Below are positions 43,025-50,691 of a stretch of DNA of 64,000 nt, in pieces. The notes below the pieces were generated by a model that was not told the origin of the DNA, searched no databases, and saw only the letters and a list, made by a program, of their open reading frames with translations. Within the stretch, counting starts at the first letter, position 1; each line of letters starts with the position of its first letter. The stretch lies in the NCBI RefSeq assembly GCF_041435015.1, contig NZ_CP107989.1, positions 2,790,001-2,854,000 of the forward strand, read 5' to 3'. The DNA is from Streptomyces canus. GTDB lineage: Bacteria; Actinomycetota; Actinomycetes; Streptomycetales; Streptomycetaceae. A program made the translations under genes and the position numbers.

Positions 43025-43768
43025 TCAGCGCGAACGGCCGGGCGGGCGCGGAGCAGGGGCCTTCGCCACACCGGCCAGGCGGCTGGCGGCGGCTGCCGGG
43101 CGGACCGGCGGGAGAGGGCCGGCCTCGCCGATGAGCCGGTCGTCGCACCACTGCAGGGCCTCGCCCACCGTGTCGAAGCCGCCCTCGCGCAGGGTGTGCG
43201 TCCAGGTGTCGGTGTCGACCTCTTCGACCACAACGCGGAACGGCGACGGGGCGCGTTCGTCCAGGGCACGCAGTGCCACGACGACGACCATGTCGTCCGG
43301 GTCGTCGCTGGTGTGGGAGTAGCCCATGGCGTAGTGGTCGCCGTCGCCGGCGAGGCGTCGCTCCAGTGCTCGCGTGGCCTCGTCAGCCGGCGGCGGGCCC
43401 AGCTCGGGGTCGAGGCCGATGGCATCGTGCGGGCAGCCGCGGTGGATGAGCCAGGACTGCGCCATCGCGGGCAGCGGCAGCGGGGCCTTCTCGAAGCTGA
43501 ACGTCCGCTTCTCGTGGTCCCGTTGCAGATGCACGGCGAGCACCTGGGGCATGCCGGGGTGTCCCCAGGTCGCGGTGCGGTCGAACAGGACGTAGTAGCT
43601 GTGCGGCCCGTCGTGGTGTTGGGCGAGTGGGACGAGCATGTCCTCGTGGACGCCGACCTTGCGGTAGAAGTCGAGGTATTTCTCCTCGTCGGCGTCGAGG
43701 TCGTCGAGATCGAAGTCGACTTGGGGGATGGGCTTCCGGACCGGCGCCGGTTCGGTGGGAGACAACAA
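43025..43768 (-). CDS. Hypothetical acidic protein
   Basis: TTG at 43768 (or 43765) with AAAGG upstream. 247 residues, acidic: VDFDLDDLDADEEKYLDFYR and HHDGPHSYYVLFDRTATWGH, ending in a Pro/Arg tail. Mixed alpha/beta, no known domain or signal. Its first 385 bases overlap the open frame of the upstream gene, which is likely frameshifted there. Confidence 0.65.
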   Translation of the reverse strand: MLSPTEPAPVRKPIPQVDFDLDDLDADEEKYLDFYRKVGVHEDMLVPLAQHHDGPHSYYVLFDRTATWGHPGMPQVLAVHLQRDHEKRTFSFEKAPLPLPAMAQSWLIHRGCPHDAIGLDPELGPPPADEATRALERRLAGDGDHYAMGYSHTSDDPDDMVVVVALRALDERAPSPFRVVVEEVDTDTWTHTLREGGFDTVGEALQWCDDRLIGEAGPLPPVRPAAAASRLAGVAKAPAPRPPGRSR

Positions 43769-44384
43769 GGGGCCTTTCGGTGGAGTTCAGGGCTCTTCCG
43801 GCGTCGGTGAGCGCGACCGGCTGGCCGGCGTGTACGGGGTGGCCGGTGTCCCGGGCGACCAGGCCGGCGTCCTCCAGCCGCCGTAGCTTGGTGTGGGGGA
43901 TGCGGGTGTCGGAGGCGGCTGTGACGGACATCCGGCCGGTCAGCAGGTGTTCGTAGAGCTTGGCGCCGCCGGCGATGGCGAGCAGCCCCGCCTGGTCGTC
44001 CGTCGAGAGCTGCTGCGCGACAGACGCTGCTGCGGCTTCGATGGGCTCCAGGACGGCGAGCACATCCCGGGCAGCGGCGTCCCGCGCGTCGGCAGCCTCT
44101 TCCAACTGGTCCACGGTGCGGTCGATACGCGTGAACAGAGCGCCGTCGACGTCGAACTCGCCGCTGGACAGGCGGTTGAGGAGGCGCAGATGGAAGATGA
44201 CGCCAGTCTGGGTCTTGGCCAGCTTCCGGTGCCGGTCCACCAGTTGGGCGTGCTGCTCGTCGAGGACGCCGCGGTCGCGGTAGGCCCACAGGGTGTCGAT
44301 GTCGTGCCCAGTGGCGGCTTCGAGGCGATGGTCGAGCGGGGAGACCGCACGCCGGGAGGGTGACGGCGCGGGTTCAGGGGGCAT
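43383..44384 (-). CDS. Hypothetical helical protein with winged-helix end, 3' end doubtful
   Basis: ATG at 44384. Natural coding covers about 200 residues: a long helical region (LDEQHAQLVDRHRKLAKTQT, VDQLEEAADARDAAARDVLA) and an HTH-like end (IPHTKLRRLEDAGLVARDTG, ALTDAGRALN). Beyond about 43785 the frame becomes Arg/Pro-rich and overlaps the next gene. A one-base shift would end the protein at TGA 43787-43789 (…GEEP). I therefore trust only 43787-44384. Confidence 0.55.
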   Translation of the reverse strand: MPPEPAPSPSRRAVSPLDHRLEAATGHDIDTLWAYRDRGVLDEQHAQLVDRHRKLAKTQTGVIFHLRLLNRLSSGEFDVDGALFTRIDRTVDQLEEAADARDAAARDVLAVLEPIEAAAASVAQQLSTDDQAGLLAIAGGAKLYEHLLTGRMSVTAASDTRIPHTKLRRLEDAGLVARDTGHPVHAGQPVALTDAGRALNSTERPLVVSHRTGAGPEAHPPSRLRSRRPRRRRGEIPRLLPQGRRPRGHARPTRPTPRRAAQLLRPVRPHRDLGTPRHAPGARRASATGPREADVQLREGPAAAARDGAVLAHPPRLPARCHRPRPRAGPAAG

Positions 44385-44402
44385 AGGCGACGCTCCGTGC
44401 GT

Positions 44403-44888
44403 TCAGCGGGTGGGATGGTGCGCGGGGTTCGGTGCGGGACGGGGCAGACCCGGTGGCGCAGTGGGTGGCGGACCGGGCCGGGTCACGGGCCCGCGGGTGG
44501 CCAATTGCGGGGAACGGGAGCGTGCCGCGTGAGTGCGGGCGCTCAGCGGCCGGCGAGTCATGCCCAGACGGCGGCCGACCTCGTCGTAGACGTCGTTGCC
44601 CGCGCGCGGCCGGATCGCGACGACGTGGATCTCCTTGTGGTGGGCGGACTCCGCGGGCGCCGGGCGGACGGCGTAGACGACGCGCCAGTCCTTGCGGGAG
44701 TCCACGAACAGCTTTCGACAGCCCTCCAGGTCACCGTCGAGGCGCAGCCCGAAGCGCTGCGCGTTCACGACTTCCTGCAGGTAGGCAAGGGTGAGGTCGC
44801 GTATGTCGCTGGGGGCCTGGAGGAGATCGGTCAGCGCGCGTGGATCGAAGCTCAGTCCGAAGGCGGGCTGTCCCTGCCCCGCGGTCAT
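44403..44888 (-). CDS. RelE/ParE-like toxin-fold protein with Pro-rich tail
   Basis: ATG overlaps the DUF4913 stop (44885-44888). 161 residues. Residues about 12-100 fit the RelE/ParE fold: helix LQEVVNAQRFGLRLDGDLEG, strands CRKLFVDSRKDWRVVYAV, and EIHVVAIRPRAGNDVYDEV. The final 60 residues are Pro/Arg-rich and disordered. RelE-like toxins cleave mRNA on ribosomes, ParE-like poison gyrase; which applies is unclear. No classical antitoxin is adjacent. The upstream DUF4913 gene is its only coupled partner. Confidence 0.62.
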   Translation of the reverse strand: MTAGQGQPAFGLSFDPRALTDLLQAPSDIRDLTLAYLQEVVNAQRFGLRLDGDLEGCRKLFVDSRKDWRVVYAVRPAPAESAHHKEIHVVAIRPRAGNDVYDEVGRRLGMTRRPLSARTHAARSRSPQLATRGPVTRPGPPPTAPPGLPRPAPNPAHHPTR

Positions 44889-45526
44889 GACGCCGGCTCG
44901 TCCTGGTCAGCGGCTTCCGCCGTGGCCGCCGTCTCCGTCCGTACGGACGGCGGCGGACCGGGCAGGAGACGGTGTGCGGGCCGGTCGGGAGAGGTCATAC
45001 AGGCCGACAGCGGGCCGCCCGGTGCGCGGATCGCCGCGACGGCGTGGGTGAGGAAGTCCCGGTGCCACACGAACAGACCGGAGAGCCCGGCTTCGGGGTC
45101 CTTGTGCTGCTGGTAGGCGAGCCACAAGGCATGGAGCCAGGCCACGACGTCGTCGTGCTCCTGCCACTGCAGGCACCAGGGCGCCGCGGTGGTAACCTCC
45201 GCCCCGTAGACCGGGAGGAAGAAGTCGTCGACCCAGTCGGACAGGGCGTCGAGTTCGTCCTCGCGTTCCTCTCCGTCCAGTTCCAGGATCGGGCGGGGCT
45301 CCGGTGGAGCGGCGGCCGGCGGGCCGCCGAGTCCCGGCATGCCGAACGCGGCGAACGGTGATCCACTCGGCGACGGGGCGGACGCGAGGTGGTCGAGCTG
45401 CTGAGCCTGTTGCGCCGACTGCTCCATGAGCCGCCGCACGCTCGCCTCGATTCCCTCCAGCTGTGGATCCGGAATACGAATCGGCTCCAACTCTCCATCG
45501 TCGGCAGGTTTTGCGGATTCGGACAT
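44885..45526 (-). CDS. DUF4913 protein
   Basis: 213 residues. N-terminal helical segment (EGIEASVRRLMEQSAQQAQQ), Pro-rich linker, then a DUF4913 domain (LSDWVDDFFLPVYGAEVTTA, WLHALWLAYQQHKDPEAGLS). This domain is common on actinobacterial plasmids; function unknown. Translationally coupled to the RelE-like gene. Confidence 0.78.
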   Translation of the reverse strand: MSESAKPADDGELEPIRIPDPQLEGIEASVRRLMEQSAQQAQQLDHLASAPSPSGSPFAAFGMPGLGGPPAAAPPEPRPILELDGEEREDELDALSDWVDDFFLPVYGAEVTTAAPWCLQWQEHDDVVAWLHALWLAYQQHKDPEAGLSGLFVWHRDFLTHAVAAIRAPGGPLSACMTSPDRPAHRLLPGPPPSVRTETAATAEAADQDEPAS

Positions 45527-45679
45527 TGAGAAGTTCGGCCTCCTACGAGACGCGGAATGAGGGAAGTGCGGGGGCGCCCTTGCGCGGCGCCGCCGGCGGA
45601 TTGCACGTTCCTCCGGGCGGTATTTCGCCTACGGCTGCGCGTGGGAGCTGGTCGCCTTGGCGACGGGCAAGGACGCGGC

Positions 45680-46435
45680 TCAGGCGGTGAGAACCACGCC
45701 GTCCTGCGTGAGGGTTGCGCGGATCGTCTCGGTGAGCCGGTCGGCTGCGATCGACGCGTAGTGCTCGGTCTTCTCCACGCCGATGAAGTCCCGGCCTTCC
45801 AGCAGGGCGGCCACGCCCGTGGAGCCGGAGCCGGCGCAGAAGTCGAGGACCGTGCCGCCCTCGGGGCTGATCTTGACCAGCTCCCGCATCACCTCGACCG
45901 GCTTCTGCGTGATGTGCTGGCGCTTCGCGCCAGAGGGCTGCGAAGCCGAGTACATGCCAGGCAGATAGACGGGATTGCGGGAGCCGTCGATCGGCCCCTT
46001 GCTGGCCCAGACGATGAACTCGCAGTTCTGGGTGAACCGGCCCTTCTGGGGCCTGGCCTGCGGCTTGTGCCAGGCCAGGACACCGCGCCACAGCCATCCG
46101 GCCGCCTGGATCGCGTCCGTCGTCGTCGGGAGCTGGCGCCAGTCGGTGAACAGCAGGGCCGTCCCGCCGGTCTTGGTAAGGCGGTGGGCTTCGGTCATGA
46201 TCTGCGTCAGCCAGAACGAGTAGGACCGCTGGTCCATGTTCTCGCCGGTGAAGTCGGCGAGGTCGTTCTTGGCGTCGGCGGAGGTGTACTTCTGCTTCGC
46301 GGAGCGCGTGGTGCGCTCCTTCGCGGTCCGGCCTCCGCTGTTGTACGGCGGGTCGGTGATGACGGAGTCGACGCAGCCGTCCGGAAGGCCGGAGAGAACG
46401 GCCAGAGCGTCGCCCTGGTGAAGGGAAAAAGGCAA
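45680..46435 (-). CDS. Solitary beta-class DNA methyltransferase
   Basis: TTG at 46435 gives LPFSLHQGDALAVLSGLPDG, the usual family start; codons upstream are low-complexity. About 251 residues. Motif IV VITDPPYNSGG precedes motif X/I TVLDFCAGSGSTGVAAL, the beta-class order of N6-adenine/N4-cytosine methyltransferases. A charged insert carries KERTTRSAKQK. No restriction endonuclease gene is adjacent. Mobile elements often carry such orphan enzymes against host restriction or for regulation. Confidence 0.85.
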   Translation of the reverse strand: MPFSLHQGDALAVLSGLPDGCVDSVITDPPYNSGGRTAKERTTRSAKQKYTSADAKNDLADFTGENMDQRSYSFWLTQIMTEAHRLTKTGGTALLFTDWRQLPTTTDAIQAAGWLWRGVLAWHKPQARPQKGRFTQNCEFIVWASKGPIDGSRNPVYLPGMYSASQPSGAKRQHITQKPVEVMRELVKISPEGGTVLDFCAGSGSTGVAALLEGRDFIGVEKTEHYASIAADRLTETIRATLTQDGVVLTA

Positions 46436-46735
46436 AGAGGAACCCCGATTCAGGTTGCGGAAACGCGGAGGGAAATAGCCGCCTCGCGCAGGAGTCCTCG
46501 CGGGCCGGAAGTGGGCATGCAGAAACCCAGGGCCGCAGACCGAGGAGGGCGAGGGGGAGTCCAAAAACTGTAGAGGCGAAACCGCCGACGACCAAGAAGT
46601 GCCCTGCCGAGGTATCGGTTTCCGGCACCTCACGCCGACTTTTTGGTCAACCGCCGATCCGCGCCTACTGTTTTTGAACCGCCCGGCCCACGCCGCCGCT
46701 GGCCACTCCCCTGCCACACCTCACGGAGGTACCCC
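46436..46735. other. Promoter-bearing non-coding region between divergent units
   Basis: About 300 bp separate the DNA methyltransferase start from the conjugation operon. No credible gene was found. It is less GC-rich than its flanks and carries the candidate promoter at 46643-46671. Confidence 0.5.
46643..46671 (+). promoter_or_regulatory. Candidate promoter of the conjugation operon
   Basis: TTGGTC (46643-46648), 17 bases, TACTGT (46666-46671). The spacer AACCGCCGATCC resembles AACCGGCGATCG in the 50-bp palindromic element at 42952-43001, where TTGGCT-N17-TATGTT has the same spacing. Confidence 0.5.
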
Positions 46736-46895
46736 TTGCCCCGGCACACCTAGCTCACGGCCCGGCCACGCGGAGCGAGCGGCAACTCGCCCCGCACCGG
46801 CCCGTCCCGATCGCCCACCCCGGCTGCCGCGCCCTTCCGAGACGCCTCGCGCACGCGGTATGCCGGACACCACACCCCCAAGGACACGTTCATGA
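46736..46895 (+). pseudogene. Short basic leader gene, apparently frameshifted
   Basis: GGAGGT precedes TTG at 46736, but that frame stops after five codons. With one base removed near 46751 it would continue (SSRPGHAERAATRPAPARP, DTTPPRTRS) to a TGA at 46893-46895 that overlaps the next ATG (46892). The coupling geometry favours a real small gene with an indel. Composition is Arg/Pro-rich, so confidence is low. Confidence 0.35.
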
Positions 46896-46954
46896 CGTCT
46901 CGCTACCCACCCATGCCCGAAACCGCTGACCGGCGAGCGGTCCGCTCGGATTGA
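46892..46954 (+). CDS. 20-residue coupled leader peptide
   Basis: ATG at 46892 with AAGGA upstream; TGA (46952-46954) overlaps the TTG start at 46951. Encodes MTSRYPPMPETADRRAVRSD. The hydrolase gene itself lacks a good ribosome site, so translation is probably coupled through this leader. Confidence 0.45.
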   Translation: MTSRYPPMPETADRRAVRSD

Positions 46955-48075
46955 AGGGGCTCGCCGCCGGCATCGGCGTCGTCTTCCTCTCCCCGATCCT
47001 GATCGCCGGCACCGGCATGATGCTGGCCTCCTCGGCCGACGCCGTGCAGAGCAGCGGCTCCTTCAGCAGCTGCCTGAGCGACATCGACAGCGACAAGGTC
47101 GCCGAACAGGTCACCAAGATCCTCGACGGCGCCTCCGGCAAGGACGTGCACGTCGAGGGCCTGGACCTGCCCGCCGAGCAGGTCCCCAACGCCCAGACGA
47201 TCGTGGCCGCCGGCCTCTCCCTCGACGTCCCCAAGAAGGGACAGATCATCGCGCTCGCCACGGCGATGCAGGAGAGCCGACTGCGCAACCTCGCCTACGG
47301 CGACCGCGACTCCCTCGGCCTCTTCCAGCAGCGCCCTTCCCAGGGCTGGGGCAGCGCCGAGCAGATCCGCGACCCCACCTACGCGAGCGAGCAGTTCTAC
47401 AAGCACTTGCTCAAAGTGAGCGGGTGGCAGCAGATGACCGTCACCCAGGCCGCCCAAGCCGTGCAGAAGTCCGGCCTGCCAGACGCCTACGCGCAGTGGG
47501 AGAAGCTCGCCACCGCGCTGCAGGGCGCCATCGCCAAGAGCTTCCCCGGCGGCGGTGACGCGGACGGCAAGGACACGGACCAGGACAAGCAGTCGGCCAC
47601 GACCGGCTGCGCGCCGGACCAGGACGGTTCCGGGTTCGGCCGCATCCCCGAGGGGAGCGTCCCGAAGGGTTACTCGATCCCCAAGGACGCCGATCCGAAG
47701 GCGCGCAAGGCCATCACCTGGGCGATGCAGCAGCTCGGGACGCTCTACCAGTGGGGCGGCTCCTGCACGAACTCGCATGGTCCTGACCCCATGGGCCGCT
47801 GCGACTGCAGCTCGCTGATGCAGCAGGCGTACGCCCACGCCGGAATCACGCTCACCCGCACGACGTACACGCAGGTCAACGAAGGCAAGGCGATCTCGCC
47901 CGCTCATCTCAAGCCCGGTGACCTGATCTTCAGCCGCGGCACCGCCGCCCGGCCCGAGCACGTCGGCATGTACATGGGCGAGGGCCTCGTGATCGAGGCG
48001 CCGCGCACCACCAAGCCGGTCCGGATCACCCCGATCAAGGACTGGACGATTCTCGCCGCCCGCCGCGTCCTCTGA
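46951..48075 (+). CDS. Bifunctional cell-wall hydrolase of the conjugation apparatus (lysozyme-like plus NlpC/P60)
   Basis: TTG at 46951 (in-frame stop just upstream). 374 residues: membrane anchor/signal (GIGVVFLSPILIAGTGMML), a lysozyme-like transglycosylase domain (IALATAMQESRLRN with the catalytic-type Glu, DSLGLFQQRPSQGWG), then NlpC/P60 with Cys in CDCSSLMQQAYAH and His in RPEHVGMYMG. Such enzymes open the peptidoglycan for the mating channel, like VirB1/TcpG. First structural gene of the plus-strand conjugation operon. Confidence 0.88.
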   Translation: MKGLAAGIGVVFLSPILIAGTGMMLASSADAVQSSGSFSSCLSDIDSDKVAEQVTKILDGASGKDVHVEGLDLPAEQVPNAQTIVAAGLSLDVPKKGQIIALATAMQESRLRNLAYGDRDSLGLFQQRPSQGWGSAEQIRDPTYASEQFYKHLLKVSGWQQMTVTQAAQAVQKSGLPDAYAQWEKLATALQGAIAKSFPGGGDADGKDTDQDKQSATTGCAPDQDGSGFGRIPEGSVPKGYSIPKDADPKARKAITWAMQQLGTLYQWGGSCTNSHGPDPMGRCDCSSLMQQAYAHAGITLTRTTYTQVNEGKAISPAHLKPGDLIFSRGTAARPEHVGMYMGEGLVIEAPRTTKPVRITPIKDWTILAARRVL

Positions 48076-48211
48076 CGCCGCCCCCGCCCGGCATCGCCCC
48101 GGGCGCCCTGGCCCCACGGCCACTTCCGCGCCCTTCGCGCGCCCCCCTCCGCTTTCGCCTTCCCCGCCGGCCCCCGCTGGGCCCGCGTATGCAAGGAGCC
48201 CCACCACCCCT

Positions 48212-48526
48212 ATGTCCGTCCCCCTCGCAGACCGCGTCATCCAGCTCGCCTATGACCCAGGAATTTCGCCCAAGGGCGGTGGCCTGCCCGGCCTGAGCGT
48301 GCTGAAGAACGTCGTCAACTCGATCAACATGTTCGGCATCATCGCCGTCGTTGGCGCCCTCGCCGTCTCGCTCGGCGTCTGGGCCTGGGGCCACCACACC
48401 GGTGGCCACCAGGCTGAGGCCAATGGGAAGAAGGGCGCCGTGGTCGCCGCCGGCGCCGCCCTCGGTCTGGGCGCCGCGAACGGCATCGTGGCCTTCTTCT
48501 CCGGCCTGGGCTCGCAGGTCCACTGA
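48212..48526 (+). CDS. DUF6112-like small membrane protein
   Basis: ATG at 48212 after AAGGAG. 104 residues with two hydrophobic helices (NMFGIIAVVGALAVSLGVWA and AAGAALGLGAANGIVAFF) separated by a short polar loop. The topology is like VirB2 pilin or TcpE-like subunits, and it precedes VirB8- and VirB6-like genes, as usual in actinobacterial systems. The stop touches the next start (TGATG). Confidence 0.75.
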   Translation: MSVPLADRVIQLAYDPGISPKGGGLPGLSVLKNVVNSINMFGIIAVVGALAVSLGVWAWGHHTGGHQAEANGKKGAVVAAGAALGLGAANGIVAFFSGLGSQVH

Positions 48527-49218
48527 TGCGGAAACGATCCCCGTCCCTCGCACTGTCCTCGTACGGCTCGGGGTGGTCGGCCAACCGGCGCATCGCGATC
48601 GTCGCCGCCGCCGTCGCCGTCCTGCTCGCCATCGCCGGGGTCGTCGCCCTGCTGACCGGAGGCGGGAATAGCCACCAGGCTCCGGGCGCCGTGGCGCCTG
48701 CCCCAACCGGCAGCCCGTCCTCCTCCGAGGCCGCCCCGAAGCCTTCCTCCGGATCCGGGTCGGTGCCCAAGCCGCCGCAGATCTCCGAGCCGGTCGCCTA
48801 CGCCAAGGCAGCAGCCCAGATGCTGTGGTCCTACGACACCCGTGACACCAGCCGCAACCAGCAGCTCGCCGGCATGCGCGCCTGGATGACCGCCGAGACC
48901 AAGTACACCGACTGGGCCTCGGTCTCCGGCCAGGTTCCTGACCCGGTGCTGTGGTCACGGATGGCCGACCAGGACCAGCACGCCACCGCCCACGTCACCG
49001 AGGGCCACTACCCCGGCGCGTTCAAGCAGGCCCTGGCCGAGGACCCGTCCGCGATCACCGAGGCGTACATCTACGTCGTCACCGTCAACGGCAAGCAGAC
49101 GCTCAGTTGGAAGAAGGGCGGCGGAGGGGCCGAGGAACGGGCCGTGACCCTCGCCGTCCAGTGCCGCCCGAACCACGACTGCACCCTGGCCGCCATCGCT
49201 CCGAGCGTCACGCAGTGA
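48526..49218 (+). CDS. VirB8/TcpC-like conjugation protein
   Basis: 230 residues: short cytoplasmic basic N-terminus, one membrane helix (RIAIVAAAVAVLLAIAGVVA), P/S-rich linker, then an extracytoplasmic domain (KAAAQMLWSYDTRDTSRNQQ, TEAYIYVVTVNGKQTLSW) with the alpha/beta composition of NTF2-like VirB8/TcpC domains. A Cys pair (QCRPNHDC) may form a disulphide. Family call rests on topology and operon position. Confidence 0.65.
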   Translation: MRKRSPSLALSSYGSGWSANRRIAIVAAAVAVLLAIAGVVALLTGGGNSHQAPGAVAPAPTGSPSSSEAAPKPSSGSGSVPKPPQISEPVAYAKAAAQMLWSYDTRDTSRNQQLAGMRAWMTAETKYTDWASVSGQVPDPVLWSRMADQDQHATAHVTEGHYPGAFKQALAEDPSAITEAYIYVVTVNGKQTLSWKKGGGGAEERAVTLAVQCRPNHDCTLAAIAPSVTQ

Positions 49219-49254
49219 CCCGCGCCTGAGACACGAAAGGAGGAGTAACTCCCC

Positions 49255-50610
49255 GTGGGCTTCTGTGATTACCCTCTGGCCGACAAGTTGTGCACGGTCG
49301 GCGACGCGGTGGATTTCGCCTCGGACCCCGGCAAGGCCATCGGTGACTGGATGGCGAAGTCCGCCGGTGAACTGGCCGCCGCCGCAGCCGACCTGGCCGC
49401 CGAGGCGGTCGACACCACCACGAAGGTGGATCTGAACGCCGGATGGTTCCGTGACAACTACGAGATGCTGCTGCCACTGGGCCTGGTCCTGCTGGTCGCC
49501 ACGTTCTGCGCACAGCTGGTCCGGGCCGCCATCCGGCGCGACGGGCAAGCGCTGACACAAGCGTTCACCGGCACCATGAGCGGCGTCCTGTTCGCCTTCT
49601 GCGCCATCGCCCTGACCACGGTGGCCGTCGAAGTCGTCGACGCCGTCAGCGACGGCCTGTTCAAGACCGCGCACCTGAACATCGAGTCAGCCGTGCGCCG
49701 TATCGTGAAGGTCAACCAGATCGGATCGCTGTCCGGACTCGGCTGGCTCGTCCCGGTCGTCGTCGGGCTCGGCGCCGCCATCGGCGCCTTCCTCTACTGG
49801 TGCGTGATGATGGTCCGCAAGGTCGGCATCCTCGTCATGGTCACCCTCGCCGTCTTCGCGTCCGCCGGCGGCGGCTGGGAAGTCGCCCGGCGCTGGCGCA
49901 AGGGCTGGATCGAAGCCACCGCCACCCTCGTGGTCTCGAAGCTGCTGATGACCGTGATCTTCGTGCTCGGCATCGCTGCCATGGGCAAGACCGAGGCCGA
50001 GGACGGCATCGCCGCCCTCGCCGACGTCATGTCCGGCATCGTCATCATGATCCTGGTGCTGCTGTGCCCGTACGCGGTCTTCAAGTTCGTGCACTGGGCG
50101 GCCGACGGGACCGACGGGGAGTCCATCCACCGTGCCGGCGGCGCCGGTGCGCAGATCGCGAAGGCTCACGCCGAGAAGGCCGCCCGCAAGGCCGCCGCTG
50201 CTGCGGCCACCGCCGGAACCGGTGGCGCTGCCGCCGGCGCGGGTGCCGCACCGCAGGGCCCCGACGGCGGCGGGTTCCCCGGCGACATCGCTGCCAACCC
50301 GACCGGCGGAGGCGGCGAGGGCAAGGAGGGATCGCAGAGCGGCGGAACGGGTTCCTCGCCCGGCGGCGACGCGGTCAAGTCCGGCTTGGAGAAGGCCGTC
50401 CAGCCCGCGCCGACGAGCGTGTCCGACGACACCAGTGGCCAGGTGGGCGGCAGCCAGGGGCCTGGCGGATCCGGTGCGAGTAGCGCGTCTGGGCAGAGCG
50501 GCGGATGGCAGTCCACCCCGCCGCCGCAGGGGGCACCGCCGTCCTCCGGCATGCAGAACGCCCCGTCCAGCGGGGCGAGCGGGCCCCCGCCGCCTCCGAC
50601 CGGCCTCTGA
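49255..50610 (+). CDS. SCO6881-like polytopic channel protein (VirB6-like)
   Basis: GTG at 49255 after AAAGGAGGAG. 451 residues. Five to six membrane helices from residue about 65 to 280 (MLLPLGLVLLVATFCAQLVR, GLGWLVPVVVGLGAAIGAFL, VGILVMVTLAVFASAGGGW), then an Ala/Gly/Pro-rich tail of about 160 residues. The pattern matches the SCO6881 family, which occupies the VirB6/TrbL position in actinobacterial conjugation clusters. Confidence 0.8.
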   Translation: MGFCDYPLADKLCTVGDAVDFASDPGKAIGDWMAKSAGELAAAAADLAAEAVDTTTKVDLNAGWFRDNYEMLLPLGLVLLVATFCAQLVRAAIRRDGQALTQAFTGTMSGVLFAFCAIALTTVAVEVVDAVSDGLFKTAHLNIESAVRRIVKVNQIGSLSGLGWLVPVVVGLGAAIGAFLYWCVMMVRKVGILVMVTLAVFASAGGGWEVARRWRKGWIEATATLVVSKLLMTVIFVLGIAAMGKTEAEDGIAALADVMSGIVIMILVLLCPYAVFKFVHWAADGTDGESIHRAGGAGAQIAKAHAEKAARKAAAAAATAGTGGAAAGAGAAPQGPDGGGFPGDIAANPTGGGGEGKEGSQSGGTGSSPGGDAVKSGLEKAVQPAPTSVSDDTSGQVGGSQGPGGSGASSASGQSGGWQSTPPPQGAPPSSGMQNAPSSGASGPPPPPTGL

Positions 50611-50691
50611 TTCCCTGACCGACTCCCGGGGGCGGGACGTGCACGCGCCCTCCCGCCCTCGGGTTCCACCCGCGCCTCCAGGACCCGCCCC

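Noticed and set aside
43012..44289. A 425-codon minus-strand frame across two small genes
   Set aside because: Arg/Pro/Thr-rich third frame of the two supported genes at 43025 and 43787.
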